A stretch of 15,045 nt of DNA from Saksenaea vasiformis B4078. Its lineage: Eukaryota; Mucoromycota; Mucoromycetes; Mucorales; Saksenaeaceae. Under the pieces are notes generated by a model. It worked only from the letters and a program-made list of their open reading frames with translations, made no database searches and had not been told where the DNA came from. The DNA lies in assembly GCA_000697055.1 (NCBI GenBank), contig JNDT01001735.1, positions 1-15,045 on the forward strand. The letters are read 5' to 3'. Below, one piece after another: positions 8,466 to 15,045 of the stretch. How positions within the stretch are numbered: the first letter of the stretch is position 1; each line of letters starts with the position of its first letter. Made by a program: the position numbers and the translations under genes.

Positions 8466-9171
8466 TAAGAAGGAAGGATGCTGAAAATTATGTATCAATA
8501 AATCTAAGTATGACGAGCATTCATACAAAATGTCAACAAATCCTTTAATCTACTATACTGCTTGGAAAATTAATAGAGAAATACAAGTTGGCATTATGGA
8601 GCAGATGAAAAATCAAGAGGATGAATAAGAAAAAACAAGAGACAAGAGAAGTCAGCAAGACTTGGATGGAATCTTTATTGAATAAAAAGTGTTCCTCTTT
8701 TTATAACAAAATCATCCATGGATACAGATAGATTGGGCTATATTCCATGATTGCACAGATGTCCATATATCTATGATATAGCTGGTATCTATACTGGATC
8801 TTTCTTAATGCAGTATTTACAAAGGACAGATTGAGAGCAGATTGTAGAAAACTCAGTGAAAGGCATTGTATAAAGAAATCTGGGATAAGTGCTAATATGG
8901 AAGCAATTGAAAGTCCACAGTCTGTATTCAAGGTAATTTCAGAGTAGAAATAGGATCTCTTTATGGTAATGTATCAATCATTGGCTAGCAATGTATCTGA
9001 CTGTAAATGGAGGATGTTGAAATACAACATTGTCCCCTGCCAGGTTGGAACAACCATTGAAAGAATTGAGAAAAAGAGATTCTTACACTTGTATATATAT
9101 GATATCAATGACACGTTGTTACACTGTATTTTTCGGTTACTGTATATGGGTAGTATTGTTCCAAGTATTGT
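8466..9171. other. Gene-free stretch between Tc1-A2 and Gypsy-2; possible LTR relic
   Basis: No convincing gene: the open frames are short and resemble no family I recognise. On the minus strand TATAAAA (8699-8705) is followed 19 bases later by AATAAA (8674-8679), matching the LTR promoter layout, and TGTAACAACG at 9124 (minus) could be an LTR start. A short inverted repeat, TGTTG-AAATA-CAACA, sits near 9017-9031. It is not recognisably similar to the three LTRs in the window. It is the target flank into which Gypsy-2 inserted. Confidence 0.4.
8674..8705 (-). promoter_or_regulatory. TATA/AATAAA pair in the gene-free stretch
   Basis: TATAAAA at 8699-8705 and AATAAA at 8674-8679 on the minus strand. 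The spacing is within a few bases of the three recognised LTR promoters, hence the suggestion of a further LTR family. In AT-rich DNA this could be chance. Confidence 0.35.
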
Positions 9172-9697
9172 TGTAGCATAAGCTGGATGATGGTGATTGT
9201 TGTTAAGGGTATCAGTTGAGTAATGTTCATTGATAGAAAGGTTCAGAATTGAGTGAGCACCAGGTGTAGATTTAAGTTGAATACCAAGACTTGGTTAAGT
9301 GATAACGCTTGAAGAAAGAAAAAGAAAGGTTTGAATAAAGTAACTGTTGTCAGTATTGACAATATCTAAGGAGATCTGGATAAAATAAAATATGACCATT
9401 AGTAAGATCGTTGATATGGTTACCTTGAATTGGCAAAGAGTTTCATCAAAGAGTTTCATCAAAGATAAAAAGAGAAATAAAAAGAGGATAGCGAAATTGT
9501 CATTGCTTGTCAGACAGAGAATAAAATAAAAAAAAGAAAAGGAATCAATGGATTCAGGTTAACAGTAGTTTCTTGAGAATAACCAATAGAGGTGAGCAAT
9601 AAAAGGCAGTTTGAGAAATAAGAGAAGAACCTTTGGAAAAGACCTTTTGAGATGGCTTGAGATAACCAAGAGAAGAATATGCTGTTATAACCTAATG

Positions 9698-9728
9698 TTT
9701 TATTCATTGAATTGGAGGGGTATTTATA
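9698..9728 (-). promoter_or_regulatory. Gypsy-2 LTR core promoter and poly(A)-type signal
   Basis: TATAAATA (9721-9728) and AATAAA (9698-9703) on the minus strand, with the same spacing as in the Gypsy-1 LTR. The 16-bp array ends about 90 bases upstream. Confidence 0.6.
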
Positions 9729-9820
9729 TAAAATAGATCAATAGAAAATAATTTCGCTAAGTGGATGATCATCTAGTCTATCATGGCTCGAATGGATAAT
9801 GATGGCAGGTAATTGGTTCA

Positions 9821-9932
9821 ATCATATGCACTTTGGATCATATGCACTTTGGATCGTATGCATCTTGGATCATATGCATCTTGGATCATATGTACTTTGG
9901 ATCATATGCAGTTTCGATTGTATGCAGTTTCG
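9821..9932. repeat. Tandem array, 7 x 16 bp, in Gypsy-2 LTR U3
   Basis: Seven units with consensus ATCATATGCACTTTGG begin at 9821, 9837, 9853, 9869, 9885, 9901 and 9917. The first two are identical; later ones vary at one to four positions, and a decayed eighth may follow to about 9949. Each unit holds CATATG or a one-base variant, an E-box-like palindrome. The array occupies the position of the 25-bp arrays in the other two LTRs but has a different sequence. Confidence 0.93.
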
Positions 9933-10225
9933 AGTGGATGTGCCTTTGGATAAAGTTTGGAGGTCTTGTTGGGGGTGATACCAGAGGTCATGTGCCATTG
10001 TCCAAGTGGATGTCAGTTTGTATAGGATTCCATGAGCCTAATGATAAGAACCTAGAGGACTTCAAAGTTGTAACACAACTTTGAAAGATATATTGTATCA
10101 AGGCGACATCTTTTATTGATCCACTTGAAAAAGAATAAAAAAATAAGAACAAAGTAAAATCGATATTGTAGATAAAAGAAAATAAAAAGGCAAGATTGCC
10201 ACAGAGTAAAAATCGGCGCGCTACA

Positions 10226-10359
10226 ATGTTGATAAAAACCCTATCCAAAAAACCCAGTGGGAAAAATTAGAGAAAAGACATGTCCTAAGTGCGTTTGCAC
10301 TTATTGTGAGATTGAATTGAATCTGGAGCATGTGTTCTCTTATTGTTGTGCTGTCCTCA
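10226..10359 (-). other. Gypsy-2 3' untranslated/polypurine-tract region
   Basis: It lies between the chromodomain stop (10360-10362) and the LTR. The minus strand carries CACTGGGTTTTTTGGATAGG directly before the final bases to TGTAGCG. This block is recognisably shared with the Gypsy-1 3' junction, where several of its G residues read A or T. Confidence 0.5.
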
Positions 10360-11311
10360 TCATTGCCAATACTTTTCAACAGTTGTTAGATCAGTAAAAT
10401 GTTCAATTGGCTCTCAGGTATCAGATTTAGGTGAATAACCTTTCCAACACACTCTATAAAGATAGTGGCCTGGCTTTCCAGGTTTATCTTTGTGATCTAC
10501 TATAGCTTGTACAATAAAGATATTTTCATCAGAAATGACAGTATCTTGAGAAATAAGCTTGATATGTAATGGAGGAATATTTCTGAAAAGTAGTGCACCT
10601 GTTTTATCAGTCAGTACATAACTACTATCTTTGGTTTTTCCATGAACAGTAAATGGACCTTCATATCTGGATTCTGTCTTAGAGGACCTCATAACATTTG
10701 TGATCATAACTTTACTGCCAACAGGAAATTCTGTAATGATGTGGTGATTCTTGTTGAACTTACTCTGTCTTGCAGCATGCAAAGCTTTAATGTATTCACT
10801 GATTGCAGGGATCATGACCTTTTCCATTTCTTCAATGCACTTTTTACATTGTTTAATCTGATCTTTCATAGAAGTAGGATAATCCAAATTGGCATTGTGA
10901 TAGTCCTGGAAAGTGTTGAATGTTCGTGCAAACATCAGGTCAAAGGGATGAGTGGAATGTAGTTTAGCATGTTTAACATTAATTGCTAGTTGTGTACATG
11001 GGACATATAAATCTCAATTGTCCTTTTTGCCTTCCAAAAGTTTGACAATCATTTGCTTCGTTGTGTAAACCCATCTTTCAGCCACTCCATTAGCATGGGG
11101 ATGATAGGGTACAACAAGACAGTGGTCAAAACCAGAGTATTTACTGATAAGTGTGATCAATTCATTCATGAATTCTGTGCCATTGTCAGATTGTAAAACT
11201 TTGGGAAAGCCAAAGTCACAAAATACTTGGATAATTTGGCGTGCCACAGTAAGGGCAGATTTATCTAGTATAGCTTGAAGAATACAGAATCATGTAAAAA
11301 TGTCAACCATG
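10360..11311 (-). pseudogene. Gypsy-2 integrase core, C-terminus and chromodomain
   Basis: The frame follows the shift near 11311. It contains Asp in QSDNGTEFMNE and Glu in HANGVAERWV, the second and third catalytic residues of integrase, then a long helical linker, a GPFTVHGKTKDSSYVL segment, and a C-terminal chromodomain (IFIVQAIVDHKD to CWKGYSP, then EPIEHF) ending at TGA 10360-10362. In-frame stops: TGA 11290-11292 (probably Arg), TGA 11014-11016 (probably Trp) and TGA 10414-10416 (the conserved chromodomain Trp before Glu-Pro). The chromodomain is uninterrupted, unlike in Gypsy-1. Confidence 0.88.
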
Positions 11312-12523
11312 AATGAGAATGTAGTTATTGCCATTGATAGAAGTGATGTTGAGCATAGCAAGATCAATAGCCCAATGATCACCAGGAGCGTTTGCAGTAA
11401 TGTTCTTTAAAGGGTGATAACCATGTTTAGCAACGTTGTAACGTTGACATACAATATATGCAGCAACGAAGTTAATAGTGTCTTGCTTGAGGTTTACCCA
11501 GTGTAAATTATTACTGTGGACAGCATCGACAATAGCATCTGCACTGACATGTCCCATTAAATGGGCTTGTTTGAGGAGAGTAGAGCATTCTTCTTCTGGT
11601 GGTGTCATGTAGTCAACAGGACGAAGCATCTGTTGGATGATATTAGAGTTTGCAGAATCTGAACTTTCAGAATCAAATAAGTTTTTATCTGCATTACCTC
11701 CCACCAGCTCTTTTTCTATGGGAAAAAGGCGAGACAAGAGATCAGGCAGTATGTTCTTGGTACCTGGTAAATGAGCAATGTCATAAGTATAATCACACAG
11801 TACATCCAACCAAGTGACCATCATAGGATTAGCGATAGGCTGCGTATGGATATAAGTCAAAGCTTTATGATCCATATACAGAGTGAATTTGCAACCTCAT
11901 AGATATTGGTGAAATTTGCAAAATGAATAAACGACAGCTAACAGCTCACGTTTGGTTGTAGAATAATTGCATTCAGAAGAGTTCAATGCATGTACCATAA
12001 ATGCAATATAATGATATTGATTGTCTATGACCTGGAAAAGCACACAACCAATGCCAACGTTGGAAGCATCAGTGGCTACTGAGAAGGAGTGGTGAAGATT
12101 GGGATGACTGAGAACAGGAGCATGATGCAGCATTGTTTTGACGTCGTTAAATGCGCGTGTATGTTCATTAGTCCAAAGATCTGCAAGTGAGTCCTTGTAG
12201 CATAACTTATCCAGAGGTGCAGTAATTGTAGAGATGTTCAGTAGATGTTCTCTGAAATAATTAACGAGGCCAAGGAAACGTTGGATGTCTTTTCTTGTAG
12301 TAGGTTGAGGCCATTTCTGCACGTTGGTGACTTTGCATGGGTCAACAGAGACGCCTTTAGCACTAATGCAAAAGCTGAGCAGGTAGACAAACTGTTGCGT
12401 GAAGTAGCATTTGTCTGGATTAAGAATCAAATTAACATTTGTGAGACGTTGAATGGCTTCTTTTACATGCTGTACATGGTCAGCTAATGTGGCCAAAAAT
12501 ATGACAATGTCATCAATGAACGT
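11312..12523 (-). pseudogene. Gypsy-2 RT catalytic end, RNase H and integrase N-terminus
   Basis: It begins at the solo LTR edge with the RT catalytic box FIDDIVIF, intact, then LNPDKCYF and the LGLVNYFREH connection segment. RNase H residues are in VATDASNVG (12065-12078), CNYSTTKRELLAVVY and YMDHKALTY. Then comes HLPGTKNILPDLLSRL and the integrase zinc module (AHLMGH near 11570 to IVCQRYN near 11450). The first Cys of the CxxC pair reads Tyr (TAT), so the zinc site is broken. The first catalytic Asp is in AIDLAML. Stop TGA 11897-11899 falls where relatives have Trp. The frame is lost near 11311 through what looks like one extra base. Confidence 0.88.
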
Positions 12524-12788
12524 TGTAGAATCCCATTTTTTTTTTATTATTTTATTTTCTTTAATTTTTTTTTTTGCTTATTTTAGTTTTTTTTTCTTTT
12601 GTTATCTTTTTATTTTGTTATTTTTTTTATTTCTATTTTATTCTTATCTTGAAACTACCAGTGTTAAATAAATGGGAATGAAGAAAAATGATGGAGAAAA
12701 AGAATGAAGAACACTAAGATACAGCAACCACCGCTTCAGATTAAAAACCTCCAAATCACATAGTTTATACTCCCCACATTTGTGCTGC

Positions 12789-12888
12789 GTAGCAACACAG
12801 GAAGGTTCACAACGTAGCAATACAGGAAGGTTTACAACGTAGCAACACAGGAAAGTTCACAATGTAGCAACATGGGTAAATCAGTAAC
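12789..12888. repeat. Tandem array, 4 x 25 bp, in solo LTR U3
   Basis: Units starting GTAGCAACACAGG begin at 12789, 12814, 12839 and 12864, each 25 bases; a fifth, worn unit (AGGCAACCTGGG) follows. The core AACGTAGCAACACAGG corresponds to AACGAAGCAACTCAGG in the Gypsy-1 LTR array read on the minus strand. Confidence 0.9.
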
Positions 12889-12950
12889 AAGGCAACCTGG
12901 GAGAATTTAGTTTCAAGATAGATTTCTTTTTTTGTATCGATCAATTTTTG

Positions 12951-12980
12951 TATAAATACTTCAACTTTTTGTTCAATAAA
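12951..12980 (+). promoter_or_regulatory. Solo LTR core promoter and poly(A)-type signal
   Basis: TATAAATA at 12951-12958 and AATAAA at 12975-12980 on the plus strand. If active, it would transcribe rightwards, antisense to the Gypsy-2 RT and protease at 13639-14624. Confidence 0.55.
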
Positions 12981-13638
12981 TCAACAGGTTAAAATAGCAT
13001 CTTTCTCTTGGTTTTTCTCAAGTACTCAAAAAGGTCTTTTTCAAAGGTTTTTTCTTATTTTTCAAGCCGCCTTTTTTATCTGCTCTGCCTCCATTGGTTA
13101 TTCTCAAGAAACTACCATTAACCAGAATCTATTGATTCTTTTTCTTTTTCTTTTCTTTTTATTTTTTATTTTTACTCTTTTTCCTGATAAACGATGATGA
13201 TTCTGCTGTCTTTCCTTTTTATTTTATCTTTTCTTTTATTTCTTTTCTTACCAAACCTCTTTTATTCCTTCTGATCCAACCTGCTGATCACTCGAAGGAT
13301 ATCATTTTTTTTTATCTCTATTTGATATCCATATTTGACAGATCCAACACAAGATCGTAGATTCTTTTATCAAACAAGAACTCTTCCAACCTTGTCTTTA
13401 TTGACAACCTCTTTTCTTTTTCTTTTCTTTCATTTATCTTCATTGATAAATACTCCAAGTCTTGGTGTCTGACTCAAATCTACACCTGGTGCTCACTAAC
13501 ATTGAACTAAATTCCATGAAACTGAACTCTTATCTGAACTGAACTTTTATTTATTCTTATTTTCTTATCACCACTTCTGTCATATCGCTGAAGTCTACCT
13601 AAGAACTTAACTACCCAAAATTTCCAGCATAACAACGT

Positions 13639-14624
13639 AGTGACAAAAGGTGTGTCCTGGTAGATATAATTCATCATGCGCTGGAACTTGGCAGAGATGG
13701 GCTTCAAATCAAACAGACAATCTCAAAACATATACTGAATGCCATTGACCATAAAGGCAGTCTTGTATTGATCAGGCTCATGGATCTTAAAATGGTGAAA
13801 TGCGTTTTTCAGATCGAGTGTGGTAAAGACAGTGGCACCAGACATTTTCTTAAAAATGTCACTAATATAAGGTAAAGGAAAACGATCATCAGGAAGTAGA
13901 CGATTGATGTGCCAAGGGTCCAAACAAGGATGGAACTTGGTGAAGTTACCATTGGTATCTTTTTTAGGTACAAAAGTTAATGGACTGTTCCAAGCCATGT
14001 TTACAGGTGCCTGTGTAATGATACCATCAGAAAGCCACTTATCAATCTGCTCTTGGAAAACTGGTTTAAGTATTTCTGCAACTTTGTAAGAAGGATGGTA
14101 GGCTGTAACATCAGGTGGAGTATCTAGATGCACAATAGACTCCAGAACTGTACAAAATGATGAAGCAAGAACTGAGGCGTTAGCTTGAATAAAAGGCTGT
14201 ATGGCATTCATAAATTCTTGATGCTCAGATGGAGAACCTGCAGGAGCATTGTTAGGTTTGAATTCATCCAGAACAGTAGAAGGAGCTTGCGGAAGACCTG
14301 AATGATGCCAACATGAAGGAAGTCCTTTAAAGTAGATACCAAAATGATGCTTAATGTCATTGCTGATATACACTTCTGCTTTGCCACATATGTCAAAAAC
14401 TTCAAATAATGACTGATAGTTTTGCCATTGGAAATAACTGACAATTTATTGGTTATACCTATTCTATTTACAGTAACATGCTTGTTGGCCAAGTGAACAA
14501 CTCCAGTGCATGGAATAACTTGCCAGCCAAAATGATGGCACAATGATGAAGACACTGTACTGGTTGTTGCACCTGAATCTAATAGGGTCCAAAGCTCATG
14601 GTTCTGTAATGTGATAGGTATATA
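13639..14624 (-). pseudogene. Gypsy-2 protease (partial) and N-terminal reverse transcriptase
   Basis: The protease active site LLDSGATTS lies at about 14557-14583. Tc1-B begins at 14625, about 14 codons before it, so gag and the protease start are not here. A frameshift near 14375 separates the protease from a frame with YISNDIKHHFG (protease C-terminal part) and RT: LSDGIITQAP, WNSPLTFVPKK, PLPYISDIF and the first catalytic Asp in TLDLKNAFHHF. TGA at 13723-13725 follows GIQYMF; the next residues read DCLFDLKP where relatives have a Gly-x-Cys-Pro-Phe-Gly motif, which suggests further G-to-A and C-to-T changes. It ends with AKFQRMMN at the solo LTR. Confidence 0.88.
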
Positions 14625-15045
14625 CAGTACTCCACAAAAGTGTCTGAATGTTTTGTACATTTGTATTTATTAGCTAATATTATTTAATCTACTCATCTAT
14701 ATATATTATATGATAGCTTATTGCAAAGTACTATGTCTCAGCTTTCTAACATGCTATTATATATATCTGTAGCATATATATATCTAGTATTAGAGTAGAT
14801 TAAAGGTGAATTATTTATCTGGACACTTTTGTAGAAATTTTTCAAACAAAAGACTTTGTGATTATAGCATCAAAAAAACTGAAGTCACAGCCATAACAAT
14901 ACTAAAATTTTTTTTGCAAATGGCTCTACTTGCTTTTTCTTTACTCCCATTGCATTCATCTCTCAATCAGTCAATCTAATTGCACAATCTCAACAACATG
15001 CGTCCCATTTCAACAGATGTTAAAAATAATGCCATTTCACTTCTT
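14625..15045 (+). mobile_element. Tc1-B: left part of a second Tc1/mariner family
   Basis: It starts CAGTACTCCACAAAAGTGTC after TA at 14623-14624. It runs past the window end. The first 216 bases (14625-14840) are an imperfect palindrome: CTACAAAAGTGTCC appears inverted at 14821-14834 relative to the outer CCACAAAAGTGTCT. Between 14841 and 14997 there is AT-rich leader. It disrupts the Gypsy-2 protease region. The tip differs from Tc1-A, but the layout is the same. Confidence 0.82.
14998..15045 (+). CDS. Tc1-B transposase, N-terminal 16 codons only
   Basis: ATG at 14998 opens a frame reading MRPISTDVKNNAISLL to the window edge. This resembles the beginning of the first helix-turn-helix of Tc1 transposases, and its distance from the element tip (373 bases) is close to that in Tc1-A1 (363 bases from 850 to 1213). 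Only 16 residues are visible, with no stop, so whether the gene is intact cannot be told. Confidence 0.65.
   Translation, partial: MRPISTDVKNNAISLL

Larger units (their letters stand above)
9172..10225 (-). repeat. 3' LTR of Gypsy-2 (1054 bp)
   Basis: On the minus strand it starts TGTAGCGCGCC at 10225 and ends GCTTATGCTACA at 9172, so the ends are TGT and ACA. Blocks at 9240-9300 and 9540-9750 match, inverted, the solo LTR blocks at 13440-13500 and 12930-13140. U3 holds a 16-bp tandem array. The flank beyond the end is ATTGT on the plus strand; the partner target duplication would lie next to the 5' LTR outside the window. Confidence 0.85.
12524..13634 (+). repeat. Solo LTR (1111 bp) inserted in Gypsy-2 RT
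   Basis: It starts TGTAGAATCCC at 12524 and ends GCATAACA at 13634. ACGT is duplicated at 12520-12523 and 13635-13638 (AACGT if the last A is counted). Removing the LTR and one duplication (1115 bases) rejoins the RT frame exactly. No internal element sequence is present, so this is a solo LTR left by recombination between two LTRs. It has U3 with T-rich runs (12531-12640), a 25-bp array, TATA at 12951 and AATAAA at 12975. Its array matches the Gypsy-1 LTR, not Gypsy-2. Confidence 0.92.
9172..14624 (-). mobile_element. Gypsy-2: Ty3/gypsy chromovirus, 5' part outside the window
   Basis: The minus strand reads protease, RT, RNase H, integrase, chromodomain, 3' LTR. It is interrupted at 12524-13634 by a solo LTR and cut at 14624 by Tc1-B; gag and the 5' LTR should lie beyond Tc1-B. 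It resembles Gypsy-1 across RNase H, integrase and chromodomain (for example SSECNYST plus ELLAVVYSF in both), so the two are relatives, but their LTR arrays differ. Damage: stops at 13723, 11897, 11290, 11014 and 10414, and frameshifts near 14375 and 11311. Confidence 0.88.

Noticed and set aside
8701..9181. Short open frames in the gene-free block (8701-8931 minus, 8963-9181 plus)
   Set aside because: They show no recognisable motif or homology, and one crosses the Gypsy-2 LTR boundary.
9821..9932. CRISPR-like array
   Set aside because: The units are contiguous with no spacers, and it lies inside a eukaryotic LTR.
9833..10084. Small protein with repeating His-Met/Ile motifs
   Set aside because: The open frame is produced by the 16-bp array, whose period is not a multiple of three, and it lies in LTR U3.
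12453..12671. Phe-rich open frame on the plus strand
   Set aside because: It is made by the T-rich run at the start of the solo LTR and crosses the insertion junction.
634..14624. TGA at Trp positions as a sign of an alternative genetic code (TGA = Trp)
   Set aside because: Trp positions also read TAG and TAA in the Tc1 copies, and TGA also replaces Arg and other residues. General decay explains all of them.
1..15045. A host gene, tRNA, or a new defence or toxin system
   Set aside because: Both strands were read; all recognisable coding belongs to transposon families, and nothing points to a host gene or an undescribed system.

Overview
This window reads as a eukaryotic transposon cluster from an AT-rich genome, most likely an early-diverging fungus (Mucoromycota, Rhizopus/Mucor-like). 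That assignment is an inference from chromodomain-bearing Ty3/gypsy elements sitting beside Tc1/mariner elements; no host gene, tRNA or rRNA is visible to confirm it. Almost every base can be assigned to a mobile element or its debris, and every coding region is broken.

Layout. (1) Positions 1-7717, minus strand: Gypsy-1, a Ty3/gypsy chromovirus with one long Gag-Pol frame (start 7346, end 634). It has nine in-frame stops and no frameshift, and is followed by the U3 end of a 3' LTR (550 to 1) that leaves the window. (2) Positions 850-2454, plus strand: Tc1-A1, a Tc1/mariner element with 207-bp terminal inverted repeats, inserted at a TA inside Gypsy-1's chromodomain. (3) Positions 7718-8465, plus strand: Tc1-A2, a 5'-truncated second copy of the same family, abutting the Gypsy-1 leader. 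(4) Positions 8466-9171: no gene; a promoter-like TATA/AATAAA pair on the minus strand suggests an old LTR. (5) Positions 9172-14624, minus strand: Gypsy-2, a related chromovirus. Its 3' LTR (9172-10225) is complete, and its pol keeps part of the protease, RT, RNase H, integrase and chromodomain, with five stops and two frameshifts. (6) Positions 12524-13634, plus strand: a solo LTR inserted in Gypsy-2's RT two codons before the catalytic FIDD motif, with an ACGT target duplication. (7) Positions 14625-15045, plus strand: the left end of Tc1-B, a second Tc1 family, inserted in Gypsy-2's protease; its transposase starts at 14998 and runs off the window.

The order of events can be partly read. 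The two gypsy elements came first; Tc1-A1, the solo LTR and Tc1-B later landed inside them. Aligned against conserved family residues, many stops fall at tryptophan codons (TGG to TGA, TAG or TAA) or arginine codons (CGA/AGA to TGA) in all the elements. This looks like decay biased towards G:C to A:T change.

No new gene system was found. The most interesting structural signals are the palindromic Tc1 inverted repeats with a 15-mer at a fixed ~116 bp from the tip in two different families, the diverging tandem arrays just upstream of the LTR TATA boxes, and the inverted LTR pair that could produce antisense or hairpin RNA.
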